Source of the DNA: Nocardia iowensis | GTDB lineage: Bacteria > Actinomycetota > Actinomycetes > Mycobacteriales > Mycobacteriaceae | NCBI RefSeq assembly: GCF_019222765.1 | Contig: NZ_CP078145.1 | Coordinates: forward strand, 5,022,001-5,086,000 | DNA: 64,000 nucleotides | Direction of reading: 5' to 3' | In this document: positions 34,685 to 42,640 of the stretch, piece by piece | How positions within the stretch are numbered: position 1 is the stretch's first letter | Layout of the letters: each line of letters starts with the position of its first letter | Notes under the pieces: model-generated | Told to the model about the DNA's origin: nothing | Seen by the model: only the letters and a program-made list of their open reading frames with translations | Database searches by the model: none | Position numbers and translations under genes: made by a program

Positions 34685-35587
34685 TCACCGGCAGTCCTGT
34701 CCACGAGGCGTTGCCGGATGCGTGTGCGGCTGCGCCGCACGCACCAGGTCAGCGGCAATCGCGCGGTATCGCGCGGCAGCGGGATCGGCCGCGTGCCACG
34801 CCAGGGCATACCGGATACGTGGTGCGTCCGCGGCGAACGGCAGCCAGACCAACCCCTCCCCCGGACGCACGTCCCATACCGGTCGAAGCGCGACGACGTT
34901 CCCGCCGTGCGTGAGTTCGGCACCGAAAAGCCCCCGTCGTGGCGCACTCTCGCGCACAGCCGTTGGCTGCCACCCCGCCCGAATCCACGACTCGCGGATC
35001 GCGTCGTAATAGCCCGGCGCCCACGAACGCGCGAACCACAACAATGCGCAGCCGTCCAGATCGGCCCACCGCACCACATTTCGTCCAGCCAACCAGTGGT
35101 CACTCGCCACCACCACACCCAGCTCGGCATCCTCGACCGGAATATGACTCATACCCGACAAGTCGGCAGGCACCAGCAGCACACCGGCATCGAGCACACC
35201 GTCCCGGAGCTGCGTCAGCTGCTCGGAGGTCTGCGAATCGGCGATCTCGGGAACCAACTCACCGGCGGCGCGCCACAGTGTCGACGCACACCACGGCGGC
35301 GCTCCTGGCGTCACGGCCAGACGCAATGCCCGTCGTTGCCGCACCGACTCCCGCGCACGCCGCGCCGACTCCACCACCACCCGCGCATGCTCCGTCAGCC
35401 GCGCACCGGCCTGCGTCGGTGTCATCCCCGAAGCGCTACGAACAAACAACGCCGCCCCGAGCTCCCGCTCGAGAGCGATGATCTGCTGACTCAACGACGT
35501 CGGCCTGATCCCCACCACCTCCGCGGCCCGAGTGAGATTCCGCTCCTCCGCAACCGCAAGAAAGTACCGCAACTGTCGCAGTTCCAT
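34685..35587 (-). CDS. LysR-family transcriptional regulator
   Basis: A 300-residue regulator with the LysR helix-turn-helix (LRYFLAVAEERNLTRAAEVVG then SLSQQIIALERELGAALF). The effector domain is the two-lobe periplasmic-binding fold (about residues 90-295). Likely targets are its own gene and the DUF6506 gene downstream. The inducer is unknown. Confidence 0.92.
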   Translation of the reverse strand: MELRQLRYFLAVAEERNLTRAAEVVGIRPTSLSQQIIALERELGAALFVRSASGMTPTQAGARLTEHARVVVESARRARESVRQRRALRLAVTPGAPPWCASTLWRAAGELVPEIADSQTSEQLTQLRDGVLDAGVLLVPADLSGMSHIPVEDAELGVVVASDHWLAGRNVVRWADLDGCALLWFARSWAPGYYDAIRESWIRAGWQPTAVRESAPRRGLFGAELTHGGNVVALRPVWDVRPGEGLVWLPFAADAPRIRYALAWHAADPAAARYRAIAADLVRAAQPHTHPATPRGQDCR

Positions 35588-35624
35588 CCGCCAACGCTAA
35601 CGAACCGCACCGGCACAGCTTCGT

Positions 35625-36413
35625 TCACCGGCGCCGTTTGCGCCGGGTCCTCCGACCGGAGCGTTGCTGCTTCACGCTCGGCGCGGGCTCAGCTTTCTGG
35701 GGGCGTCGACTCCACCACCATCCGATGGCTCCGGTCGCGGTCACGGCGATGGCGGACCAGGTGGCCCAGTTGGTGAAAACCTGGCTCGCCGTGAAAGCAA
35801 GCGTGCGATCGACTCGGATTGCCAACGGGACATCGGTGTCGATGGTGTGACCATCTGAGAGCGGAACCTCCAGGTGGGCTGTAAGCAGTAATGCCGAGGT
35901 CGGCCGCTTGGGATAGACGAACCACGTCCACAACATCTGAACGTCGCTGCCGATCGAGGCATCCACCGCGTCGGATGGCACAACCTCGGCATCGTTCGGA
36001 TTGACAAGGAGTTTCGCCCTTACCGTCGGTCCCACCCGGACAGTTCCACCGCTGATCGGCGACGTGTGCGGCAGCAATGCGGCTATTCGGGACTTCAGCG
36101 AACCGCCGTTCCCCACTTCGAGCCCGATCCGTACCGTCTTATCGACGTCGACCGACTCCGGGGCATGCCACGTTGCCGCTGTTTCCACCAATGCGCGGGT
36201 CTCAGCATCGATGATCGCTAATTGCCGAGCGACGTCCGTCGCAGCAGTGGGCGCCTCAGCCTTCGAACTCGGCAACGTCGTCGCGATAGGTGGCTCCGTG
36301 GTGGGGATTTGCGTCTTGTCACTGCACGAGATAAGGAGCAGAAGTACCGCCCCAAGACACGCGGCCCAGACCATTCTCGGCTGAGGCGGTCGTGCACCCC
36401 CCGTCTCCGTCAT
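35625..36413 (-). CDS. Predicted lipoprotein with C-terminal membrane anchor
   Basis: A protein of about 262 residues. A hydrophobic stretch ends in the lipobox LLISC, followed by a Thr/Pro-rich spacer and a folded domain (about residues 75-210) with VRIGLEVGNGGSLKSRIAAL and HTIDTDVPLAIRVDRT. A second hydrophobic segment (WATWSAIAVTATGAIGWWW) near the C-terminus is followed by a very basic tail. The protein would be tethered at both ends with the domain outside. The start is the ATG at 36413, or the adjacent GTG at 36416. The family is not recognised. Confidence 0.65.
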   Translation of the reverse strand: MTETGGARPPQPRMVWAACLGAVLLLLISCSDKTQIPTTEPPIATTLPSSKAEAPTAATDVARQLAIIDAETRALVETAATWHAPESVDVDKTVRIGLEVGNGGSLKSRIAALLPHTSPISGGTVRVGPTVRAKLLVNPNDAEVVPSDAVDASIGSDVQMLWTWFVYPKRPTSALLLTAHLEVPLSDGHTIDTDVPLAIRVDRTLAFTASQVFTNWATWSAIAVTATGAIGWWWSRRPQKAEPAPSVKQQRSGRRTRRKRRR

Positions 36414-36929
36414 CACCCTTGTCTCAAATCGAGAGTCCGTCCCCCTGGTGTTGGGGCACCAACTTTACCCGGCACCGGTGCAGGCGTGGCGTGAACCCAG
36501 ACCCGTGCTTGCCCGTCTCGCCGTGCGTCGTCGCGAGCTCACGCCCCAACGGGTGTCGACCGCCTCACCATAGGGTCTGGGACCTGAGCCACGCGCACGA
36601 ATGAACCGTGGATCGCCCCACCTGACAAGTGGACTGGCCGTTGGACTCTGGCACCGGCCGAACTCGATGGTCCACGCTGAATGGCAGCTAGGCGGCGGTC
36701 GGTGAAACGTGCGCGAATGTTATAGCAGCCGAATAGTTTTCCGAATACTCCCCACTTCCACTGGGGAGCTTCGGAGGAGTATCGGCGTCTTACAGTGAGG
36801 TATGTCCACGGCCGGGCATATTCGACCGAGCGCAGGCTCCGCACGAGCGGCTCGGGTTTCCGAATTGCAGGTCGGCACAACAGCATTCCCTCAAAGTACG
36901 ACGCGCTCTCCAAGAAAGCATGCAGGACA
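36414..36929. other. Intergenic region before the M23 peptidase gene
   Basis: It contains an inverted repeat CTCCCCA-N7-TGGGGAG at 36748-36768, which is an operator candidate, and the start region of the lipoprotein gene. No coding pattern was found on either strand. Confidence 0.4.
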
Positions 36930-38204
36930 ATGGAAATCAACAAACGTAGATCGGGCCGACGGCGGTTTGCCCGCAGCATAATTCTGGCACTGAGCATCGC
37001 GATGGCAATGTTCCTATCGCTGACCACCGCCCAGGTCACCGCCGCACCGCCCGGGTTGGACGAGGCCGTCACCGCCACGCTGCTCGAGCAGAAGAAGGCC
37101 GATCGCGCGAGAACACCGGCTCCGGTCATCGATCACATGCGCGAACAAGGCGACTGGGCCTTCGGCGCCGCGACCATCCCGGTCGGAAACGCCGACGAGG
37201 CGCCGATCTCGTCGTTGTATGTGGCCGTACGCAGCGGCGACAAGTGGAAGGTAGGGCTGGAGGGGACCGACGAGTTCCGCAACCTGGTCCAGCAGGCGCC
37301 CGAATCTGTCGTGAGCAGTGGCGAAAAGAAGACCTTCACCGCACCGCAGACCCGCGAGCTCAACACCGGGTTGGCATTGCCCTGGCGGCAGGGTGACAGC
37401 TGGTACATGGGCGGCGGACCGCACGGCTACAGCGGCAACAGCCGCCCCTTCAACTCACTCGACTTCAACGGCGGCGACGGACGAGTACTGGCCCCGGGGG
37501 CCGGCCGGGTCTACAAGACCTGCGTGCGCGCCAACAGCGCGGAAGTCAAACTCGTGCACAACAACGGCTACACCACCACCTACTACCACATGACGAACCT
37601 GATCAACGCCCAGGACGGTACCGAAATCGCGGCGGGCACCTATCTCGGCAGGATCGGCACCCAGCTGCCCTGTGGCGGCAGCGCCAGCGGAGCGCACGTG
37701 CACATGTCGCTCTACAACACCAACGGTGGCGCGGTTGCCGTGAACGGCAAAACCTTTGGCGGCTGGACCTTCTGGGAAGGTAGCAGGGCCTACGCCGGCT
37801 ACGCCGAACGCAACGGCGTCCGGGTGAACGTCGGCGGCAGGCTGACCAACTACGGCAGCGATTCCTCCCCGGCGACCGGCACCGTTCGCTCCCACCCCGA
37901 GGCGAACAGCACGGTCAACCTGCGCTCCGGCCCCGGACTGAAGCACTCGATCGTCGGCACCGTTCGCGACGGTGACACGGTCAAGATCGCATGCACCGCA
38001 CGCGGCGACACGGTCGCGGGCAAGTGGGGCAACACCGACCTGTGGAACAAACTCGACACCGGCAACTGGATCAGTGACGGCTTCGTCGACACCGGCAGCA
38101 ACGACCCGGTCGCCCCGGCCTGCACCGATGCCCAGGTGACGACATCGGCTACGCCGACCGATAATGCGGCGGGTGCGGACGCCGCACCGGGCACTGTTGG
38201 CTGA
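36930..38204 (+). CDS. Secreted M23 (LasA-type) peptidase with SH3b domain
   Basis: A 424-residue exported protein. A signal peptide (SIILALSIAMAMFLSLTTAQ) precedes a propeptide-like region, an M23 domain at about residues 145-300 and a C-terminal bacterial SH3 domain (TVNLRSGPGLKHSIVGTVRDG). Zinc ligands expected in the LasA/alpha-lytic group are present: His in GGGPHGYSG, Asp in NSLDFNGG, and HxH in SGAHVHMSLY. It should cleave cross-links of peptidoglycan or related glycyl bonds outside the cell. The ATG at 36930 is chosen because it starts the basic signal peptide. Transcription ends at the hairpin 38222-38253. Confidence 0.87.
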   Translation: MEINKRRSGRRRFARSIILALSIAMAMFLSLTTAQVTAAPPGLDEAVTATLLEQKKADRARTPAPVIDHMREQGDWAFGAATIPVGNADEAPISSLYVAVRSGDKWKVGLEGTDEFRNLVQQAPESVVSSGEKKTFTAPQTRELNTGLALPWRQGDSWYMGGGPHGYSGNSRPFNSLDFNGGDGRVLAPGAGRVYKTCVRANSAEVKLVHNNGYTTTYYHMTNLINAQDGTEIAAGTYLGRIGTQLPCGGSASGAHVHMSLYNTNGGAVAVNGKTFGGWTFWEGSRAYAGYAERNGVRVNVGGRLTNYGSDSSPATGTVRSHPEANSTVNLRSGPGLKHSIVGTVRDGDTVKIACTARGDTVAGKWGNTDLWNKLDTGNWISDGFVDTGSNDPVAPACTDAQVTTSATPTDNAAGADAAPGTVG

Positions 38205-38221
38205 CCCGGCTGAAAATCGCT

Positions 38222-38253
38222 GAGGCGTGGCGCTTTTCATGGCGCCACGCCTC
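38222..38253. terminator. Bidirectional hairpin between convergent genes
   Basis: GAGGCGTGGCGC and GCGCCACGCCTC are perfect 12-bp arms around TTTTCATG. They lie between the convergent M23 peptidase gene and the DUF6973 gene and could end both transcripts. Confidence 0.75.
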
Positions 38254-38261
38254 CGGCATGA

Positions 38262-39374
38262 TTACTTCGATTTCGCCGGTTCTCCGGGCTCCGGCGGAGG
38301 CAGCTTGGGGTGCCCCGCCTGCCCCGGTGCGACCCGGTCGCTGTATTGAAGATCGCCGCCGCCGCGCTGAACCACGACGGTCTCCCCGTTCTTCACTGCC
38401 TTTTCGACGAGGCCGGCGAGTTGTTCCGGACTCGCGTTCGGATTGGCCGAGGCGATCTTGCGACCGACTTCATTGTTGTGCAGGTCCATAGCTTCTTGTT
38501 CGGGTTGGTTACCCGGGACGCGCTCATGTGCTGTGGCAAAGCGTTTGGTCCAGTCGGCGCCGTATTCCCGGGTCATCAGGGCGTTCCAGTAGGCGTGCCG
38601 GAACGCGTCATTGTGGTTATCACTCACACCGTAACCGGGAAATCGCTTATTGGCCTCACTGAATGCGTCTCCGCGTATGTCCTTCATCTTCAGCTGGCCC
38701 GGCAGTCCTAATTTATCGAGCATCTTGGCTTCGGTGACCGTGACGCGTTGCTCGTCGACGAACGGACGCAGCAGCGGGTTGATCGGATATTTGACCATCC
38801 CGTCCGGGTCGGGCGTGACCTGGTACCGCCGCATAATGTCCTTGGTCGTCTGGTCGGCTCCGGCCAGCGACGTCGCCCCTCGGTCGGAGATCGCCGCATT
38901 GGCCGCATCGGTCATGGCTTTGCCGAGATTGCGGTCGATGTCGACGGCCCGCTGCACGATCTTCTTCACCGTGTCTTCGATCTGCTGTCGTTCGAGGAGG
39001 CGAAGCATATTCGCGGGGCCTTCGGGTGATCTGTCGGCGACCGTACCGTCCCCGGCGATGCTGTACTGCCGTCCGCTGGCGAACGCTTCGACGTTCAGCA
39101 CTCGTTGCTTCAGGGCTTGCACTTCGTCGGAAGTGGCGAAAAGGACGCGTTGCACCGTACTGACCTCGGCGACAATATGTTCCGCGCGGTCGTTGAGCGA
39201 GGCGACTTCCCGCTTGGCCGCGTCGGCGGCGTAGCCGCGCCACCGCCAGTACAGAGCCGCTCCCGCCAGCTCGTCCGACAAGCCGAGCAAGGCGTTCTTT
39301 CTATCGCGTACCTTGCGACCGACCTTTTCGATCGCGTCCGCATCCCAGCGGCGGACGTCCTGGAATGTGATCAT
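38262..39374 (-). CDS. Type VII secretion substrate-like protein with C-terminal DUF6973 domain
   Basis: A 370-residue protein. The N-terminal 150 residues are helical with a WRWRGYAADAAKREVAS region like ESX-type secretion domains. The C-terminal domain (about residues 250-312) has HNDAFRHAYWNALM, FATAHE and MDLHNNEVGR, which match DUF6973, a conserved His/Asn-rich domain seen at the end of exported, toxin-like proteins. The last 45 residues are Pro/Lys-rich. Its ATG overlaps the stop of the EspC-like gene, so the two are coupled and may be exported together. No obvious immunity gene follows; the operon ends at a hairpin. Confidence 0.72.
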   Translation of the reverse strand: MITFQDVRRWDADAIEKVGRKVRDRKNALLGLSDELAGAALYWRWRGYAADAAKREVASLNDRAEHIVAEVSTVQRVLFATSDEVQALKQRVLNVEAFASGRQYSIAGDGTVADRSPEGPANMLRLLERQQIEDTVKKIVQRAVDIDRNLGKAMTDAANAAISDRGATSLAGADQTTKDIMRRYQVTPDPDGMVKYPINPLLRPFVDEQRVTVTEAKMLDKLGLPGQLKMKDIRGDAFSEANKRFPGYGVSDNHNDAFRHAYWNALMTREYGADWTKRFATAHERVPGNQPEQEAMDLHNNEVGRKIASANPNASPEQLAGLVEKAVKNGETVVVQRGGGDLQYSDRVAPGQAGHPKLPPPEPGEPAKSK

Positions 39375-39712
39375 GGCCTGAACACACTGCCGTTTTCGCC
39401 GTGCAGCCACCGCTCGAACATCGTCGCCGCGAAAACTCTCGCGGCTTCTTGCTCATTCTTCGTGTACAGGTCCGCAGCCGCTGATACTTTATCGCCGAGT
39501 TTATCGATGTCGGTAGCCCATTGCTTCAGCCGACGCTCCCACGCGTCCGCCAGGGTAGCCGCGGCCGACGCCACCGAATCCGCTCCCGGCATCGCGGACG
39601 CCACCGGGTCAACGGCGGGCCCGAGGTTGATCGTTTTCGCCTCGGCGCCCGCGGCATCCGCGGCCTTCGCCGAACGACGCAATGTCTCGATTTCTACTTC
39701 GAACCTTTGCAT
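39371..39712 (-). CDS. EspC-like type VII secretion protein
   Basis: A 113-residue helical protein of the ESX/EspC target type: MQRFEVEIETLRRSAKAAD at the start, a middle Gly/Ala/Ser turn, and a C-terminal helix with WATDIDKLGDKVSAAADLY. Such small proteins pair with a larger effector encoded next to them for export through an ESX system. The ATG at 39712 is chosen over an upstream start because it begins the family pattern. No ESX machinery genes are in the window. Confidence 0.75.
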   Translation of the reverse strand: MQRFEVEIETLRRSAKAADAAGAEAKTINLGPAVDPVASAMPGADSVASAAATLADAWERRLKQWATDIDKLGDKVSAAADLYTKNEQEAARVFAATMFERWLHGENGSVFRP

Positions 39713-40050
39713 TCTTGCCCCTCCGCCCCGCCGAGCAAGAGATGCATCCCCCGCCGAGACCAGCATGGTCGTTATGAACTCGTTTCGAACGTACCGATCG
39801 CTGGATTGTGGGACATCTGATAGGGGCCGTATTTCGGCGAAACCGGATCGGCAGCTCGGAGTGTGGAGTCAACCCTGGTCGCAGAAGGAATACACCGTCG
39901 GTTGACGTCCGCTCGACGGTACCTCCGGTCAGCCGATCGGTACCTGCGATGGAGGCGCCGATACCCATGCATCCGGCGACCACGGTCGGTCTTGCCCTCT
40001 CGTCGCAGGGAACGTATCCGCAGTAGGGTGCTTGGGCGCCGCGCGGGTGG

Positions 40051-40086
40051 TCGCCGAACAGGGTGGGGGTCAACCCTGTTCGGCGA
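40051..40086 (-). terminator. 14-bp stem-loop after the CAP-domain gene
   Basis: TCGCCGAACAGGGT and ACCCTGTTCGGCGA pair perfectly around GGGGGTCA, 22 bases beyond the stop of the CAP gene. The 39713-40050 stretch between it and the EspC-like gene holds only the promoter of that operon; nothing else was seen there. Confidence 0.7.
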
Positions 40087-40108
40087 TCGAGACGGAATGT
40101 CCGGCTAG

Positions 40109-41632
40109 CTACCAGCCGCCACCTGCGAGTGCGCCGAGGCTGTCGCCTGCGCCTGCGAGTCCGCCCAGGAGATCTCCGGCGCCTTCGAGTCCGCCTAAGG
40201 CGTCTCCGGCGCCTTCCAGTCCGCCGAAGGCATCTCCGGCACCTCCCAGTCCGTCCAGGAGGTCGCCGAGTCCGCCGAAATCGTTGCCACCGCCGGTGAG
40301 TGCTCCGATGCCGTCATCCGATGGTGCGTCGAATCCGTTGCTCCAGGGATCGAAGGAAGAGTCGCCTCCGCCATCCGAGAACCAATCGAAGGCGTCAGCG
40401 GAGGGGTCTCCGAACGAATCCCCGCCATCATCCGAGAAGATGTCTGAGCCCTCGCCCCAGGAATCCCCGGAATTGCCTTCATCTTCCGAGAAGATGTCTG
40501 AACCGTCGCCCCAGGAATCCTCGGACGAATCGCCTTCACCCTCCGAAGACTCGTCCGAACCGTCACCCCACGGATCCTCGGACGAATCACTTCCACCCTC
40601 CGAAGACTCGTCCGAACCATCACCCCACGGATCCTCGGACGAATCACTTCCACCCTCCGAAGACTCGTCCGAACCATCACCCCACGGATCCTCGGACGAA
40701 TCACTTCCACCCTCCGAAGACTCGTCCGAACCATCACCCCACGGATCCTCGGACGAATCACCTTCACCCTCCGAAGGCAGGTCCGAGCCGTCCTCCGAAG
40801 GACCTTCGGGCGGATCGCCACCGCCATCTGAGGGCTTGTCCTCGTCGCCTCCGCCGGACGGCTTGTCCTTACCACCGCCGCCCGAGGGCTTATCCTCACC
40901 GCCACCGCCGGAGGGCTTGTCCTTGCCACCGCCATCAGAAGGCTTGTCTTTACCACCGCCGCCGGAGGGCTTGTCCTTACCACCGCCATCAGAAGGCTTG
41001 TCCTTACCGCCCCCATCGGAGGGCTTATCCTTGCCACCCCCAGACGGCTTGTCCTTGTCTTTCTCCTTGTCCTTGTCCTTGCCCTTGTCCTTCTCTTTGT
41101 CCTTGTCCTTGTCCGAACCACTGGACGTACCGAAATCTTGTGTCCAGTAAGGGGTTCCGTTTCCGCTCTTGGCGTAGCCGACGCCGATATCCTTGAGCCC
41201 GCAGTTCAGGATGTTCGCGCGGTGCCCCTCGCTGTTCATCCACGCATCGACGACCTCGGACGCACTCGTCTGCCCCTCGGCGATATTCTCGGCCCAGGTC
41301 TGCGCCTTATAACCCGCGGCGCTGATCCGATCGCCCGGATCGCCTTTCGACGAGTTGTGGTCCAGATTGCCGCTGGCCGCCATATCCTCCGTATGGGCCT
41401 GCGCGGCTTCGGTGAGATGCTTTTCGGATTTCAATGCGGAGCAGCCGGCCTTGCTCCGGGCGTCATTGGTAAGGCTGATCACCTCATCGGCGGGGGAATC
41501 GGAGCCCGCCGAGGCCGCCGGGGCGCCGGCAATAGTGACAGCAAAAGCAGAAACGCCGAAAGCGGTGGACAACGTGAGCATTGTAGTCGGCGAAAGACGG
41601 GACGTTTTCCGCGGTGCACTGTGCTTACCCAT
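40109..41632 (-). CDS. Secreted CAP/SCP-domain protein with long acidic repeat tail
   Basis: A 507-residue exported protein. A signal peptide follows MGKHSAPRK. The CAP domain at about residues 45-165 has the usual signatures ISLTNDARSKAG, HTEDMAASGNLDH, WAENIAEG and WMNSEGHRANIL. Residues 175-278 are low-complexity repeats of KDKPSGGG type after a Lys/Asp stretch. Residues 284-360 are 19-residue repeats of SDESSEGGSDSSEDPWGDG type. The rest is Gly/Asp/Leu-rich. CAP proteins of bacteria bind lipids or act on the envelope; the tail may extend through the wall. The gene ends with a hairpin. Confidence 0.85.
   Translation of the reverse strand: MGKHSAPRKTSRLSPTTMLTLSTAFGVSAFAVTIAGAPAASAGSDSPADEVISLTNDARSKAGCSALKSEKHLTEAAQAHTEDMAASGNLDHNSSKGDPGDRISAAGYKAQTWAENIAEGQTSASEVVDAWMNSEGHRANILNCGLKDIGVGYAKSGNGTPYWTQDFGTSSGSDKDKDKEKDKGKDKDKEKDKDKPSGGGKDKPSDGGGKDKPSDGGGKDKPSGGGGKDKPSDGGGKDKPSGGGGEDKPSGGGGKDKPSGGGDEDKPSDGGGDPPEGPSEDGSDLPSEGEGDSSEDPWGDGSDESSEGGSDSSEDPWGDGSDESSEGGSDSSEDPWGDGSDESSEGGSDSSEDPWGDGSDESSEGEGDSSEDSWGDGSDIFSEDEGNSGDSWGEGSDIFSDDGGDSFGDPSADAFDWFSDGGGDSSFDPWSNGFDAPSDDGIGALTGGGNDFGGLGDLLDGLGGAGDAFGGLEGAGDALGGLEGAGDLLGGLAGAGDSLGALAGGGW
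40569..40739. repeat. Three identical 57-bp tandem units inside the CAP gene
   Basis: Units at 40569-40625, 40626-40682 and 40683-40739 are identical base for base and encode the 19-residue acidic repeat. Diverged copies flank them at 40512 and 40740. Identity at synonymous sites points to very recent expansion or gene conversion. The length is a multiple of three, so copy-number change keeps the frame. Confidence 0.9.
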
Positions 41633-41679
41633 TGAATGCCTTCTTGTTGCTGTTGTCGGCGGACTCGACCCGCGCGGTA

Positions 41680-42177
41680 TTAGAGAGCGCTACCGGAGAG
41701 CAGGCCGAGCAGGGGCGCGAGTCCACCGGCCGCTTTGCTGCCGGTAGCCGCACTACCGGTGACCGCCGAACTCCCGGTGCCGAGTGCCTTCGCCAGCGGT
41801 GCGACAGCTGCACTGCCGGTGTTGAGGCTCTTCGCCAGTCCGCCGAGCGCGGCACTGCCGCTGTTCAGTAGGTCTGCCGGGTTCGCCTCCGGCTTGGGCT
41901 TGCCCTTGCCTCCGGGCTTCTTCTTCGGCGCAGTGGGACGGTCGGCCTTGCCGTGCTTGGCGGTCTGCCGGCTGACGGTCTGCCCCGTCACGCCCATCAC
42001 TCGTTTCGCCGGTGCCACCGCCGCGTTGTCGATGCTGGTGGTAGTGGTCGTCGTTTCGGCCACAGCCTGGCCCGCTCCGCTGTTGGCTGAAATTCCCAAT
42101 CCGATCAATGTCGCCGTCGAGAAAATTACCAATCGCGCCGGGACCGGATTCTTGCGAGGTGCGCTGTGCTTACCCAT
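41680..42177 (-). CDS. Secreted low-complexity protein, unknown function
   Basis: A 165-residue exported protein. It shares MGKHSAPRK and the upstream bases with the CAP-domain gene, so the two have a common 5' end. A signal-type hydrophobic segment (LVIFSTATLIGLGISANSG) is followed by a Thr-rich part, a basic stretch (KKKPGGKGKPKPEAN) and a C-terminal region of repeated hydrophobic units such as SAALGGLAKSLNTGSAAVAPLAKALGTGSS. The C-terminal repeats may associate with lipid or with the same partner as the CAP tail. The family is not recognised. Confidence 0.68.
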   Translation of the reverse strand: MGKHSAPRKNPVPARLVIFSTATLIGLGISANSGAGQAVAETTTTTTSIDNAAVAPAKRVMGVTGQTVSRQTAKHGKADRPTAPKKKPGGKGKPKPEANPADLLNSGSAALGGLAKSLNTGSAAVAPLAKALGTGSSAVTGSAATGSKAAGGLAPLLGLLSGSAL

Positions 42178-42389
42178 GAGATGCCTTCTTTCGAAGTGGT
42201 CGGTCGCCTGTCGGTGCTGCCTCGTTCGAGCTGCTTTCGGGACCCGCCGAGCGCCGTTGGTCGATGGCCTGGCTCGCCGGTTCCATCTGATTGCTGATCC
42301 CGCATTCGAGGGTAAGACTCATCGAAGCAACCCACGAGTTGTCAGTCGCGTTCTAAAATCGAGTTGAGGTCCGACTAACAGATGCACAC

Positions 42390-42427
42390 GATCACGGGCG
42401 GATCACACCCGGATCACATCCGATCAC
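42390..42427. repeat. Four helically phased GATCAC repeats
   Basis: GATCAC begins at 42390, 42401, 42412 and 42422, spaced 11, 11 and 10 bp, each followed by a C/G-rich filler. They lie about 210 bp upstream of the secreted-protein gene and just beyond the AMP nucleosidase 3' end. Same-face spacing suggests a multi-site operator. The rest of 42178-42640 shows no gene. Confidence 0.5.
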
Positions 42428-42640
42428 GGGCGAGCCGCTCCCAAACCCTGCCCACCGGAGCAGCAGGCCATCGCTGAGAGCGTTTGGGCGCGAAGGGAAA
42501 CCAGATCGATGCTGCGGCGCCCGCCACTCGGGCGCAGAACCGCCCTGGGCCGGCAGGTCGACCGCAACCTGAAGCTCGACCGAAACCGGTCGACCATCGC
42601 CGCATCCACCCACCGGTCCCCTAGGCCGGACGGCGAAGAA

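Noticed and set aside
40512..40800. 57-bp tandem repeats as a CRISPR-like array
   Set aside because: The units are contiguous without unique spacers, are in frame and encode a 19-residue repeat inside a gene.
40195..41121. Arg/Thr-rich ORFs in the other frames of the CAP gene
   Set aside because: They mirror the codon repeats of the CAP tail. The true frame has a signal peptide, the CAP signatures and a terminator.
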